Shown here: positions 1 through 9,857 of the stretch, piece after piece
How the letters are laid out: the number at the start of each line of letters is the position of its first letter
How positions within the stretch are numbered: position 1 is the first letter of the stretch
From: Alkalibacterium olivapovliticus
GTDB lineage: Bacteria; Bacillota; Bacilli; Lactobacillales; Carnobacteriaceae_A
Assembly (NCBI RefSeq): GCF_003003275.1
Contig: NZ_PVTO01000001.1
Location: 124,001 to 188,000 of the forward strand
Reading direction: 5' to 3'
DNA: 64,000 nucleotides
Program-made: the position numbers and the translations under genes
The notes under the pieces: model-generated
What the model saw: only the letters and a program-made list of their open reading frames with translations
Databases searched by the model: none
What the model was told of the DNA's origin: nothing

Positions 1-2
1 CT

Positions 3-782
3 GTGCACGAAATTCCAGAGATCAAATGGAAAGACTTGGGACAGCATATATCCCAAAGCATCAATCTGGAACAAAACGAAACGATTATTGCGGTCTTTGG
101 CCTGAAAGAATTCAGTGATCAGCAGCGTTTTGTCTTTATGACTAGAGAAGGGTATATTAAGCAGACGCTTGCCTCTGAATACGAACCGAAGAGAACCTAC
201 CGTTCACGATCAGCTACTGCCATCAAGTTGAAATCAGCAACAGATGAGTGTCTATCAGTATATCTGATAGACGATGATAGTCAACTGGATGTCTTCCTGG
301 TGACACACTTGGGATTTGGTCTGCGCTACAACTTAACTGAAGTATCGTTAGTGGGCTCGACCGCTAGTGGCGTAAAATCCATCAATCTCAAAAAAGACGA
401 TTACGTCGTCAACGGCATTATCTTTAATCCTCAGGAAGGAAACAAGAGTGCGATGCTTGTGACGCATAGAGGATCAGTCAAAAAAATGAACATGAGAGAG
501 TTTGATCTTATTTCAAGAGCTAAAAGAGGATTACTTGTCTTGAGAGAACTGAAAAATAAACCACACCGAGTTGCACTGGTTATTGGCGTTGAAGATAAAC
601 ACGATGAACTGACGATCCTCACCAGCAAAAATAAAACACAGACTATTTTGCCTAAAGAGTATGCATTCAGTGATCGTTATAGCAATGGATCATTTATCTT
701 AGATGAAGATTCTGACGGAATTCCGGTCGATTCTTACAAATCAAACGTCGTATTGATTGAAGAAGAACCAAAAGAAAATTAA
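3..782 (+). CDS. parC: DNA topoisomerase IV subunit A, C-terminal part (5' truncated by window)
   Basis: This is the C-terminal beta-pinwheel region of the ParC/GrlA subunit of topoisomerase IV, which wraps DNA and guides decatenation of daughter chromosomes. Only the last ~260 residues are present; the reading frame is open to the left edge, so the apparent GTG at base 3 is an internal codon. Visible family features are the PEIKWKDLGQHIS segment followed by repeated blade motifs (for example FVFMTREGYIKQT, LVTHLGFGLRYN, LVTHRGSVKKMNMREF). The short C-terminus and blade spacing fit ParC better than GyrA, but without the catalytic domain the choice rests on resemblance. A terminator follows 44 bases downstream, so it is the last gene of its operon; parE would be expected to the left, outside the window. 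Confidence 0.85.
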   Translation: MHEIPEIKWKDLGQHISQSINLEQNETIIAVFGLKEFSDQQRFVFMTREGYIKQTLASEYEPKRTYRSRSATAIKLKSATDECLSVYLIDDDSQLDVFLVTHLGFGLRYNLTEVSLVGSTASGVKSINLKKDDYVVNGIIFNPQEGNKSAMLVTHRGSVKKMNMREFDLISRAKRGLLVLRELKNKPHRVALVIGVEDKHDELTILTSKNKTQTILPKEYAFSDRYSNGSFILDEDSDGIPVDSYKSNVVLIEEEPKEN

Positions 783-825
783 GGTTAATGAACAGCAAGC
801 AACAAAATCTTAAAAATTAAAAGTG

Positions 826-877
826 AAAAAACAGGGACTATTTTGTAGGTTAATACAAAGTGGTCCCTGTTTTTTTC
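826..877 (+). terminator. Intrinsic terminator after parC
   Basis: The arms AAAAAACAGGGACTA and TGGTCCCTGTTTTTT pair around a ~20-base loop and run into a T tract. It lies directly after the parC stop. Confidence 0.85.
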
Positions 878-958
878 TATATTCTTCTAAAATTAGTTAT
901 GAGGCAATTTTCTTCCTGCTATAATTTCTCCTAAGTGTTTTAGTAGGTATTTATAGCT

Positions 959-1400
959 TGATATCGACAAAAGCAGGTGATTTATGTCGAACCCACAAGG
1001 TATGAGAGATTCGAGATAGACAAAAGAGCGGACATATGTCGAACTCGATGATGAAAAACTAAACGAGATCGACAAAAGAAGGTGTTTTATGTCGAACCCG
1101 CAAGGTATGAGAGATTCGAGATAGACAAAAGAGCGGACATATGTCGAACTCGATGAAGAAAAACTAAATGAGATCGACAAAAGAAGGTGTTTTATGTCGA
1201 ACCCACAAGGTATGAGAGTTTCGAGATAGACAAAAGAGCGGACATATGTCGAACTCGATGAAGAAAAACTAAATGAGATCGACAAAAGAAGGTGTTTTAT
1301 GTCGAACCCACAAGGTATGAGAGTTTCGAGATAGACAAAAGAGCGGACCTATGTCGAACTCGATGAAGAGAAACAGGGGGATTTCGACTAAAGAGTAGAC
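959..1400. repeat. Tandem repeat array, 105-bp period, about four units
   Basis: The segment around the TCGACAAAAG motif recurs at 964, 1069, 1174 and 1279, with a degenerate fifth start near 1384, so the period is exactly 105 bp. Each unit contains two related half-units 52-53 bp apart (ATCGACAAAAGAAGG... and ATAGACAAAAGAGCGG...), each ending in TATGTCGAAC. TCGACA and TGTCGA in the first half are perfect inverted arms around a ~15-base loop; GACATATGTC in the second half is a 10-bp palindrome. Because 105 is divisible by three, a 130-codon antisense ORF (893-1285) is held open across the array; it is low-complexity and repeats itself every 35 residues, so I regard it as an artefact. The rest of the 783-1623 gap holds only the parC terminator and weak hairpins. 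Confidence 0.9.
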
Positions 1401-1623
1401 ATCTTTAGAACCCGGCTAAGAGAAGCCCTATAATAAGTGAGGGTAAAAGAGCGACAATAAAAAGTGCATTCCCACTACCTTTCCTTATTATAGGAATAGG
1501 TGGGAGGAACACTATATATCTTAGTTCTCCCTTTTATGGAGAAATTTTGTCTGAAACGAGATACAGACTAGGATTCAGCTAATAATTTCAATCTGTTTAA
1601 ATCTTTATCTTCTCCGAGAACAA

Positions 1624-2594
1624 TCAAGGTCTGACCGGGAGTGAGGTGGTGATCTTAGTCGGATTAAAGAGGATATCGTCACTATCCATTTCTTTGATAG
1701 CAATAATAATCAGATCTGTCTGCTCAGGGATATTCGCATCCATCAGCGTTTTATGACTGAGTCTGGAGCCTTGCTTTATGACGACTTCATTCAGATTCAA
1801 ATCTATTTTACCTGAGTGTGTAATGGTATCCAGAAAATCAATCACATTTGGCTTGAGCAGCATGGAAGCCATTCGGTGGCCTCCAATCTCATTTGGAGAG
1901 ACTGTTTTATCTGCTCCTGCCCGTATCAGTTTTTCATGAGAATCATGAGTGATTGCTCGGGCCACGATTTGTAGATTTGGGTTGAGCTGTCTTGCTGAGA
2001 GTACCACATATAGATTATTCGCATCATTATTCAAAGAGGCTACCAAGCCTTTAGCCCGAGATATACCGGCTTTCTCAAGCGTTTCGTCTGAGGTGGCATC
2101 TCCCTGAAACGCAATGACAGAGCTGTATTCTTTCACTTGTTCGATTTTGTCTTGTTCGAATTCAATCACGACAAAATCGACCTGTTCTTTTTCCAGTGAT
2201 TGAATGATATGCTGCCCGGTTTCACCGGCTCCGCACACTATAATATAATCTTTCATTTCACTAATATGATCTTTCATTCGTTGTTCCCTCTAGGATTCAC
2301 GTAATTTACCACCAAAAAAATAGCCGATTAACTGAGATCCGGAGTAGCCAAGAGTCCCTAAACTGAAAAAAATAAGGATGATTGTAAAGACTTGTGCCGG
2401 TGCAGTCATAGGGGCAACTTCCTGATAGCCGACTGTGGACATAGTAATGACTGTCATGTAGATAGCGTCCATTAATGTGATATCCAGTAATAAAAATAGC
2501 CGATAGTGCCTACAATAATAATCGTTACTAGCAAATATAAAACATGAATTGTTCTCTTGCGCTGCTGCAAATGACCCACTCCTAAATAGCGCAT
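1624..2594 (-). pseudogene. Two-TM potassium channel with TrkA-N/TrkA-C domains, broken by a frameshift and an in-frame stop
   Basis: Three fragments on the minus strand together make one K+ channel of ~323 residues. The first runs from an ATG at 2594 (preceded by AAGAAGAAG) and encodes the first membrane helix (VLYLLVTIIIVGTIGY). It loses frame in a run of five T near 2488; adding one T joins it to the pore segment MTVITMSTVGYQEVAPM. The pore fragment ends in TAG at 2290-2292. Four codons later, in the same frame, the cytosolic part continues with the NAD-binding TrkA-N motif IIVCGAGETGQHI and a C-terminal TrkA-C domain (to 1624). The selectivity filter reads TVGYQ where TVGYG or TVGYD is usual. 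The two lesions together argue for decay; sequencing error could explain the homopolymer change but less easily the TAG. The 217-codon cytosolic fragment could still be translated from its own ATG at 2277. Confidence 0.85.
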
Positions 2595-2695
2595 ACTAAA
2601 CTTCTTCTTGTGATTATAAGTTTAGCATTAATGAATATAAAGAGATAGTCTGACCATAAACAGTTTCAGCCATTTCTAATTTAAAAAATAACGAC

Positions 2696-2733
2696 AAAAA
2701 AGGAGCTGAAATACTCAATCAGCTCCTTTTTTT
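2696..2733 (-). terminator. Intrinsic terminator of adhE (bidirectional hairpin)
   Basis: AAAAAGGAGCTGA and TCAGCTCCTTTTT are perfect arms around a nine-base loop, with A/T tracts on both sides. It sits 12 bases beyond the adhE stop. Confidence 0.85.
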
Positions 2734-2744
2734 GTTACGAATGA

Positions 2745-5342
2745 TTACCCTTTGTAAGCGGAACGGTAGACTTCAGCTAACTCTTTCACTAAAGGCATTT
2801 TTGGATTAGCAGTAGTACACTGATCTCCAAATGCGCGTTCAGCCATATCATCTACAACTGATTCAAATTCTTTTTTATCAACATTATTTTCTTTGATGCT
2901 CATTGGAATGTTCATTTCTTTAGCTAAGTCATAAATAGCTTTAATTAAGCTTTCTACACCTTCTTGTGTGGTACTTGCCGGTAAATCAAGTGCTTTTGCA
3001 ATTTCAGCATAACGCTCGTCTGCTATAAAGTGCTCATATTTAGGAAATGCCACAAATTTAGTCGGTTTTTTAGCATTGTACCGTATGACGTGAGGGAGTA
3101 AAATCGCATTTGCACGGCCATGGGCGATATGGAACTCTGCACCTAATTTGTGAGCCAGACTATGGTTGATTCCTAAGAAAGCATTGGCGAAAGCCATACC
3201 AGCAATTGTTGAGGCATTATGCATTTTCTCTCTCGCTACTTCATCGTCACCGTGGTGGTAAGCAGTCGGCAAGTATTTAAATACTAACTGCATAGCCTTG
3301 ATAGCTAATCCATCTGTAAAATCATTCGCCATGTTCGATACGTAGGCTTCGATTGCATGAGTCAGGACGTCCATTCCAGTATCAGCAGTCACGACTTTAG
3401 GAACAGTCATAACAAACTGAGGATCGATGATCGCAACATCAGGTGTCAACTCATAATCTGCCAGCGGGTACTTGATGTTATTTTCAGTATCCGTAATAAC
3501 GGCAAAGGAAGTGACTTCAGAGCCAGTACCTGAAGTAGTTGGTATAGCGACAAATTGTGCTTTTCCACCCAAAGTAGGGTACTTGTAAACACGTTTACGG
3601 ATATCCATGAATTTTTGTTTGATGCCGCTAAAGTCTGTTTCAGGGTGTTCGTAGAATAACCACATCCCTTTAGCTGCATCCATTGGTGATCCACCGCCAA
3701 GTGCGATAATGACGTCCGGCTGGAAAGCTTCCATTGCTTTAGCGCCTTTCAGTACTGTTTCTTTAGAAGGATCTGCTTCGACATCAGAGAATATTTCGCA
3801 ATGGACATACTCTTTACGGTTACGCAGGTGATAGAGGACACGGTCTACATATCCTAATTCAACCATCATAGGGTCTGTTACGATGAACGCTTTTTTGATA
3901 GCGGGCATTTTAGCCAGGTACTGTACTGAGTTACGTTCGAAATAGACTTTTGGTGGAATCTTGAACCACTGCATATTATTTGTTCGTTTAGCACGTTTTT
4001 TAACATTGATCAAATGCATTGTACTGACGTTTGTAGACACTGAATTTCCTCCAAATGAGCCACACCCTAATGTTAAAGAGGGAAGGTAGGCGTTATAGAT
4101 ATCACCGATCGCACCTTGAGAAGAAGGAGCGTTCACAATCAGACGACCAGCTTTCATACGTCTGTCAAATTCACTGATGATGGCATCGTTGTTTGAGTGT
4201 ATAACAGCAGAGTGTCCCAATCCCCCGAAAGCCAGCATTTCTTCCGCACGCTTGATACCTTCTTTAGATTCGTTCACTTTATATGCTGCTAGTACAGGAC
4301 TTAATTTTTCTCTTGAAAGTGGATAGTCTCTTCCAACACCCGGGTATTCAGCTACTAGAATTTTAGTTTCCTCAGGAACTGTTACATTAGCCATTTGAGC
4401 AATCTGATAAGCTGAACGGCCAACGATATCCGGATTTAAGTGATTCTCTTCAGATACCATCAATTTTTCAACCAGTAGCCGCTCATCTCTGGAAAGGAAG
4501 TGACAGCCGTTGTCGATCATTTCCTGTTTGACATCATTATAGACTTCTTTATCAGCAATGACTGCTTGTTCTGAAGCACAAATCATACCATTATCGAAAG
4601 TTTTAGAAAGAATCAGATCATTTGTTGCTCGTTTGACATTAGCTGTTTTTTCAATGTAGCACGGAACGTTACCAGCGCCAACACCCAATGCAGGTTTCCC
4701 TGAACTATAAGCTGATTTGACCATTCCTGAACCACCTGTTGCTAAAATAGTAGCGACACCGTCATGTTTCATCAATGTTTGAGTTGCTTCTATAGAAGGT
4801 TTTTCTACCCATTGAATACAGTGCTCTGGTGCGCCAGCTTTAACAGCAGCGTCATAAACGGCCTTTGCAGCAGCAGAACTTGACTTCTGAGCAGAAGGGT
4901 GGAAAGCGAATATGATTGGATTACCTGTTTTGATTGAAATCATAGATTTGAATATTGTTGTAGAGGTCGGGTTCGTTACTGGTGTTACGCCTGCGATCAC
5001 ACCGACTGGTTCTGCAATTTCGACGGTTCCTTCATGTACGTTTTCATTGATGACACCGATTGTCTTGTCGTCTTTAATACTGTGATAAATATATTCTGAT
5101 GCGAAAATATTCTTGACAATTTTATCTTCATAAACGCCTCGACCAGTTTCCTGTACAGCTAATTTAGCTAGGACCATGTGTTGATCAAGCGCTGCAAGAG
5201 CCATTTCTTTAACGATTTTATCGATTTGTTCCTGGTTGAGTTTGTACATTTTATCTAGAGCTGATTGCGCATTAGTGACCAAGTTATCGATATCTTTCTG
5301 TACACTTGTGATCTTTTCTTTTTTATCTAATACTTTTACCAT
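2745..5342 (-). CDS. adhE: Bifunctional acetaldehyde-CoA/alcohol dehydrogenase
   Basis: AdhE converts acetyl-CoA to acetaldehyde and then ethanol, regenerating two NAD+ in anaerobic fermentation; the family forms cytosolic filaments (spirosomes). The N-terminal aldehyde dehydrogenase half has the catalytic cysteine in NGMICASEQ (about C255). The C-terminal iron-dependent alcohol dehydrogenase half has ALGGGSPMDAAK and the histidine metal ligands in HSLAHKLGAEFHIAHG. Length (865 aa) is typical. I place the start at the ATG at 5342: the ATG at 5357 overlaps the GGAGGG ribosome binding site that serves 5342. The gene is divergent from pflB across ~345 bp, and with pflB-pflA forms the pyruvate-to-formate, acetyl-CoA and ethanol route. 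It ends at its own terminator, so it is monocistronic. Confidence 0.97.
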   Translation of the reverse strand: MVKVLDKKEKITSVQKDIDNLVTNAQSALDKMYKLNQEQIDKIVKEMALAALDQHMVLAKLAVQETGRGVYEDKIVKNIFASEYIYHSIKDDKTIGVINENVHEGTVEIAEPVGVIAGVTPVTNPTSTTIFKSMISIKTGNPIIFAFHPSAQKSSSAAAKAVYDAAVKAGAPEHCIQWVEKPSIEATQTLMKHDGVATILATGGSGMVKSAYSSGKPALGVGAGNVPCYIEKTANVKRATNDLILSKTFDNGMICASEQAVIADKEVYNDVKQEMIDNGCHFLSRDERLLVEKLMVSEENHLNPDIVGRSAYQIAQMANVTVPEETKILVAEYPGVGRDYPLSREKLSPVLAAYKVNESKEGIKRAEEMLAFGGLGHSAVIHSNNDAIISEFDRRMKAGRLIVNAPSSQGAIGDIYNAYLPSLTLGCGSFGGNSVSTNVSTMHLINVKKRAKRTNNMQWFKIPPKVYFERNSVQYLAKMPAIKKAFIVTDPMMVELGYVDRVLYHLRNRKEYVHCEIFSDVEADPSKETVLKGAKAMEAFQPDVIIALGGGSPMDAAKGMWLFYEHPETDFSGIKQKFMDIRKRVYKYPTLGGKAQFVAIPTTSGTGSEVTSFAVITDTENNIKYPLADYELTPDVAIIDPQFVMTVPKVVTADTGMDVLTHAIEAYVSNMANDFTDGLAIKAMQLVFKYLPTAYHHGDDEVAREKMHNASTIAGMAFANAFLGINHSLAHKLGAEFHIAHGRANAILLPHVIRYNAKKPTKFVAFPKYEHFIADERYAEIAKALDLPASTTQEGVESLIKAIYDLAKEMNIPMSIKENNVDKKEFESVVDDMAERAFGDQCTTANPKMPLVKELAEVYRSAYKG

Positions 5343-5687
5343 AATGGTTCCCTCCATAATGTTAGTGAAGTATTGAGCATGATGTGGTTTAAATATAATC
5401 TTACTCCACAGTTAATGGGTACTCACCATTTTGTGAAGAAAGATTGTCTGCTCAACGCTTAAACTAATTTGTTTTTGTTTACAAACACATCATAGCATAG
5501 TGAATTCGCTTGCATAAATCAGGAAGTGTGTCTAATTTGTGACATATTGTGATTTATCGAGCAATAGTTAAGCGGGACCGTCTGCTTACTTATTGTCACT
5601 TATTGTTCACTCATTCACTTGAGTAATGCTCTTATATGTGATAGTATGAACATGTAGAAAAACACGAGTCAAAAAGGAGAATTGATT
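5343..5687. other. Divergent adhE/pflB regulatory region
   Basis: This gap must hold promoters in both directions. TTGTGA elements occur near 5435 and twice in the segment 5536-5556 (TTTGTGACATATTGTGATTTA without its last base), resembling half-sites of redox regulators of the Rex or Crp/Fnr type, but I see no full palindrome. No confident -35/-10 pair or cre site is assigned. A pflB ribosome binding site (AAGGAGA, 5674-5680) lies at the right end. Confidence 0.35.
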
Positions 5688-7949
5688 ATGGAAAAGCAAC
5701 GTACTGACGAAATGACCCTTGAAACAATTTGGAACGGGTTTAAAGGAAGTCAATGGAAAGAGTCTGTTGATGTCCGCAATTTTATCCAAAGTAATTATAC
5801 GCCATACGATGGAGATGAGTCATTCCTTGAAGGGCCGACTTCAGAAACTGAAGAGTTATGGGCTCAGGTTATGGATTTGAACAAACTAGAACGCGATGCT
5901 GGTGGTATGCTGGACATGGATACGGAAATTGTGTCGACCATCACTTCACACGGACCTGCCTATTTAACGAAAGACAAAGAAAAAGTAGTCGGGTTTCAAA
6001 CTGACAAACCGTTTAAACGCTCATTACAGCCATTCGGTGGCATACGGATGATGGAACAGGCTGCAGAATCTTATGGGTTTGAGATTGATCCCTATTTATC
6101 TCATGTCTTTAGAGATTGGAGAAAGACTCATAATGAAGGTGTGTTCAATGCTTATACACCTGAAATGAGAGATGCGCGTCGCACAGGTATCATTACTGGC
6201 TTACCGGATGCTTACGGTCGTGGACGGATTATTGGAGATTACCGACGAGTAGCTTTGTACGGTGTTGATCGTTTAATAAAGGAAAAAGAAAATGATAAGG
6301 CTCTTTCTGATACGGCCATGATGAGTGAAGATATTATTCGCAAACGTGAAGAGATCAGTGATCAGCTTAAGGCATTAAATGAATTGAAAGAATTGGGGAA
6401 CATTTACGGATTTGACATTTCACGTCCGGCTAAGACAGCTGTTGAAGCATTCCAGTGGTTATACCTTGGATACCTCGCAGCTATTAAAGAACAAAACGGA
6501 GCAGCAATGTCTCTTGGACGTACATCAACTTTCCTTGACATCTATATGGAAAGAGATATTAAAGAAGGAGTCATGACGGAAAAAGATGCTCAGGAACTAG
6601 TTGACCATTTTGTCATGAAACTTCGTCTTGTCAAATTTGCCCGAACACCTGAATACAATGAACTGTTCTCTGGAGACCCAACATGGGTAACTGAAGCTAT
6701 CGGCGGAATTGGAATTGACGGCCGTCACCTTGTAACTAAGAACAGTTATCGATTTTTGAATACTCTAAGTAATCTAGGACCAGCACCAGAACCGAACTTG
6801 ACAGTTCTATGGTCAACAAAATTACCCTCTTCATTTAAAAACTACTGCTCAAAAGTATCAATCGAAAGCAGTGCCGTTCAATACGAAAATGATGACATTA
6901 TGCGAGAAGAGTGGGGCGATGATTATGGGATTGCCTGCTGTGTGTCTGCTATGCCAATCGGGAAACAGATGCAGTTCTTCGGAGCTCGTGCGAACTTAGC
7001 CAAAGCTCTGCTGTATGCAATCAACGGTGGAGTCGATGAAGTGTACAAAACACAAGCTGGACCTAAATTCCGACCAATCAGATCTGATGTTCTTGACTAT
7101 AATGAAGTTGTTGAGAAATATGACGATATGCTGGACTGGTTAGCAGGAATGTATATCAATACACTGAACATTATTCACTACATGCATGACAAATATAGTT
7201 ATGAGAGTGTGGAAATGGCTCTGCACGATTCAGAGATTGTTCGGACAATGGCGACAGGTATAGCCGGATTCTCAGTAACTGTTGACTCTCTTTCAGCTAT
7301 CAAATATGCAAAAGTTAAAGTGATCAGAGACGAAGATGGTCTGGCAGTCGATTATGAAATCGAAGGCGATTATCCTAAATATGGAAACAACGATGACCGT
7401 GTAGACGATATTGCGATAGATTTGCTTAAAAAATTCATGGGTAAAGTGAAGAAACACCCAACTTACAGAAACGCTGTTCACACAACCTCTATTCTAACGA
7501 TTACATCAAACGTTGTGTATGGTAAGAAAACAGGTAATACACCGGATGGCAGACGGGCAGGTGTTCCATTTGCACCAGGAGCTAATCCGCTGCATGGAAG
7601 AGATACTAATGGAGCTCTGGCAAGTTTGAACTCGGTTGCCAAGTTACCATATAAAGAATCATTAGACGGCATTTCCAATACGTTCTCTATCGTACCAAAA
7701 GCGTTAGGAAAAGAGGAAAGTACTCAGATACGCAATCTGTCAGCCATGCTTGACGGTTATGTTAAAAAAGGCGGTCACCACCTGAACGTCAATGCACTGA
7801 ATCGTGAGACATTAGAAGATGCGATGAACCATCCGGAAGAGTACCCGCAGCTGACCATCCGTGTATCAGGTTACGCTGTTAACTTTATTAAATTATCTAG
7901 AGAGCAACAACTTGAAGTCATTAGCAGAACATTCCATGACAATATGTAA
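5688..7949 (+). CDS. pflB: Formate C-acetyltransferase (pyruvate formate-lyase)
   Basis: This glycyl-radical enzyme cleaves pyruvate plus CoA to formate and acetyl-CoA under anaerobic conditions. The adjacent cysteines of the active site are C417-C418 in IACCVSAM, and the radical-carrying glycine is G728 in RVSGYAVNF, 26 residues from the end, as expected for a 753-aa family member. The ATG at 5688 is chosen over the in-frame TTG at 5682 because AAGGAGA lies seven bases upstream of it. pflA, its activase, follows 41 bp downstream in the same direction, so they are probably co-transcribed. The neighbouring divergent adhE uses the acetyl-CoA produced here. Confidence 0.97.
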   Translation: MEKQRTDEMTLETIWNGFKGSQWKESVDVRNFIQSNYTPYDGDESFLEGPTSETEELWAQVMDLNKLERDAGGMLDMDTEIVSTITSHGPAYLTKDKEKVVGFQTDKPFKRSLQPFGGIRMMEQAAESYGFEIDPYLSHVFRDWRKTHNEGVFNAYTPEMRDARRTGIITGLPDAYGRGRIIGDYRRVALYGVDRLIKEKENDKALSDTAMMSEDIIRKREEISDQLKALNELKELGNIYGFDISRPAKTAVEAFQWLYLGYLAAIKEQNGAAMSLGRTSTFLDIYMERDIKEGVMTEKDAQELVDHFVMKLRLVKFARTPEYNELFSGDPTWVTEAIGGIGIDGRHLVTKNSYRFLNTLSNLGPAPEPNLTVLWSTKLPSSFKNYCSKVSIESSAVQYENDDIMREEWGDDYGIACCVSAMPIGKQMQFFGARANLAKALLYAINGGVDEVYKTQAGPKFRPIRSDVLDYNEVVEKYDDMLDWLAGMYINTLNIIHYMHDKYSYESVEMALHDSEIVRTMATGIAGFSVTVDSLSAIKYAKVKVIRDEDGLAVDYEIEGDYPKYGNNDDRVDDIAIDLLKKFMGKVKKHPTYRNAVHTTSILTITSNVVYGKKTGNTPDGRRAGVPFAPGANPLHGRDTNGALASLNSVAKLPYKESLDGISNTFSIVPKALGKEESTQIRNLSAMLDGYVKKGGHHLNVNALNRETLEDAMNHPEEYPQLTIRVSGYAVNFIKLSREQQLEVISRTFHDNM

Positions 7950-7990
7950 ACTAAGTCGGTAAGGGACTTAACTATAGGGGGAGCAATAAA

Positions 7991-8743
7991 ATGGGAGAAA
8001 ACACAGTAGGATATGTACACTCAATAGAAACCTTCGGGTCGCTTGACGGGCCCGGCATTCGATTTGTAGCATTCATGCAGGGATGTCGTATGCGCTGTGA
8101 ATTCTGCCATAACCCTGATACATGGAACATGAATGGGGGAACGGCCTATACCCCTCAAGAATTATTTGATAAAGCAATCGATTACCGTGATTACTGGGGT
8201 GAAGAAGGTGGCATAACCGTCAGCGGAGGGGAACCCCTTTTGCATATCGATTTTTTGATTGAATTCTTTAAGTTGGCGAAAGCAGAAGGAATACATGTGT
8301 CTCTTGATACGTGCGGACAGCCTTTCACGTATGATCAGCCTTTCTTCAGCCGTTTTGAAGAACTGATGAAATATACAGATCTTGTTTTGATGGATATCAA
8401 GCACATCGATAATGAGATACACAAGCAGTACACGATGCATCCGAATACCAGTATACTCGATATGGCTAATTATTTATCAGAAATTAAGGTGCCGATGTGG
8501 TTAAGGCATGTACTGGTGCCTGAACGATCTGACTTTGATGAGCACCTGGAGAAACTAAGTGCCTTCATTGATCAGCTGAAAAGTGTTCAAAAGGTCGAAG
8601 TGTTGCCGTACCACAAATTGGGTGTCTACAAGTACAAAGAACTGGGTATTCCTTATAAGCTCGAGCATATCGATACACCGACTGCGGAGCGAATTGAAAA
8701 TGCTAATCGTATACTCAAGACACATAAATATCAGACAGCGTAA
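7991..8743 (+). CDS. pflA: Pyruvate formate-lyase-activating enzyme (radical SAM)
   Basis: PflA uses a [4Fe-4S] cluster and S-adenosylmethionine to abstract hydrogen from the pflB glycine, making the catalytic radical. The cluster-binding CX3CX2C motif is C32-R-M-R-C36-E-F-C39, followed by the SAM-contact segment ITVSGGEPLL. Length (250 aa) is normal. A GGGGGAGC ribosome binding site precedes the ATG. It lies 41 bp behind pflB and is followed by a terminator, defining a pflB-pflA transcription unit. Confidence 0.96.
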   Translation: MGENTVGYVHSIETFGSLDGPGIRFVAFMQGCRMRCEFCHNPDTWNMNGGTAYTPQELFDKAIDYRDYWGEEGGITVSGGEPLLHIDFLIEFFKLAKAEGIHVSLDTCGQPFTYDQPFFSRFEELMKYTDLVLMDIKHIDNEIHKQYTMHPNTSILDMANYLSEIKVPMWLRHVLVPERSDFDEHLEKLSAFIDQLKSVQKVEVLPYHKLGVYKYKELGIPYKLEHIDTPTAERIENANRILKTHKYQTA

Positions 8744-8745
8744 TC

Positions 8746-8801
8746 CAAAAGAACTTTGCTTGAGGAGATAGAATATACCTTCTCGTGCAGAGTTCTTTTT
8801 T
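8746..8801 (+). terminator. Terminator after pflA
   Basis: CAAAAGAACTTTGC pairs imperfectly with GCAGAGTTCTTTTTTT over a long loop that contains a weaker internal hairpin. A seven-T tail follows. Confidence 0.7.
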
Positions 8802-8873
8802 TGCATTAATTGAATTTTTGACCGAAATACTATATTCTAATACTAACGACATTTATCACAAAGGAGAATGAAA

Positions 8874-9800
8874 GTGGATAAACTATTAATATTCGGACAC
8901 CAAAGTCCTGATACAGATGCAATTACTTCTGCCATCAGCTTTTCATATTTACAGAATCAATTGGGTAAAGTGACAGAACCCGTAGCGTTGGGTGAAGCAA
9001 CAGATGAAACTCAGTATGCCCTTGATTATTTTAGTACAAAAGCACCCAGAGTAGTGGATACTGTAGCCGAAGAAGCAGAGGAAGTAATGCTTGTCGACCA
9101 TAATGAGGCGCAGCAGAGTGCTTCAGATATTGACAAGGTCAAAGTAGTGGCTGTAGTCGATCACCACCGGATTGCTAACTTCCAGACGGCGGATCCAGTA
9201 TACTATCGCGCTGAACCGGTTGGGTGCACGAACACGATTATTTTGAAGCTCTTCAAAGAACATAATGTAGAAGTGCCTAAAGATATTGCAGGATTAATGC
9301 TGTCGGCCATTATCTCAGACACACTGCTTCTCAAATCTCCTACTTGCACTGAGGAAGACGAAAAGGCAGCAAAAGAACTGGCTGACCTAGCTGGAGTCGA
9401 CCTGGAAAAATATGGAAAAGAGCTGCTTAAAGCAGGAACTAACACATCTGACAAGAATGCAGATCAGATCTTAAACTCTGATGCGAAGAATTTTCCTATG
9501 GGTGACTTCACGGTTCGCATTGGTCAAGTCAACGTGGTGGATGCACAAGAAGTGTTGGACCGTAAGGAGGAGCTGCTGAAAGAAATGGCTTCTCAAAGTT
9601 CCGCTAATAGCTACGATCTATTCCTGCTGGTCATTACCAATGTGCTGGAAAGTGATTCAGTAGCTATCGTGTATGGAGAAGAACGAAACAGAGTTGCCAA
9701 TGCTTTCGGTAAAGATATAGTAGAAGATACTATTTTGCTGGAAAATGTTGTTTCCCGTAAAAAGCAGGTCGTCCCACAATTAACTAAAGAACTAAGCTGA
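8874..9800 (+). CDS. ppaC: Manganese-dependent inorganic pyrophosphatase (family II)
   Basis: This cytosolic DHH-superfamily enzyme hydrolyses pyrophosphate to phosphate and drives biosynthetic reactions. Metal-binding motifs are GHQSPDTDA at the N-terminus, DHNE near residue 76 and DHHR near 98; the C-terminal DHHA2 domain contains the RKKQ substrate-binding motif close to the end. Length (~308 aa) is normal. I prefer the GTG at 8874, seven bases behind GGAG, over the ATG at 8868, which is only one base from it; family members also begin close to the KLLIFGH segment. It has its own terminator and appears monocistronic. Confidence 0.95.
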   Translation: MDKLLIFGHQSPDTDAITSAISFSYLQNQLGKVTEPVALGEATDETQYALDYFSTKAPRVVDTVAEEAEEVMLVDHNEAQQSASDIDKVKVVAVVDHHRIANFQTADPVYYRAEPVGCTNTIILKLFKEHNVEVPKDIAGLMLSAIISDTLLLKSPTCTEEDEKAAKELADLAGVDLEKYGKELLKAGTNTSDKNADQILNSDAKNFPMGDFTVRIGQVNVVDAQEVLDRKEELLKEMASQSSANSYDLFLLVITNVLESDSVAIVYGEERNRVANAFGKDIVEDTILLENVVSRKKQVVPQLTKELS

Positions 9801-9811
9801 CAGTACTAGAC

Positions 9812-9857
9812 AAAAAATCCCGCTCCCCTAAAAATTAGGAGGAGCGGGATTTTTTTA
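9812..9857. terminator. Bidirectional terminator between ppaC and the convergent membrane gene
   Basis: AAAAAATCCCGCTCC pairs with GGAGCGGGATTTTTTT. The T tract on the plus strand runs into the stop codon of the convergent gene, so the hairpin serves both. Confidence 0.85.

Noticed and set aside
893-1285. 130-codon minus-strand ORF over the tandem repeats
   Set aside because: It is a by-product of a 105-bp (35-codon) repeat; low-complexity Ser/Phe sequence, no ribosome binding site.
959-1400. CRISPR array
   Set aside because: Units are adjacent with no variable spacers, the period is 105 bp, and no cas genes are near.
5343-5357. Upstream ATG of adhE as start
   Set aside because: That ATG overlaps the GGAGGG site used by the ATG at 5342. 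The same situation applies to the 44033 ATG of the gene starting at 44018.
5536-5556. Firm Rex operator between adhE and pflB
   Set aside because: Only direct TTGTGA half-sites are seen, not the inverted TTGTGA-N-TCACAA arrangement.
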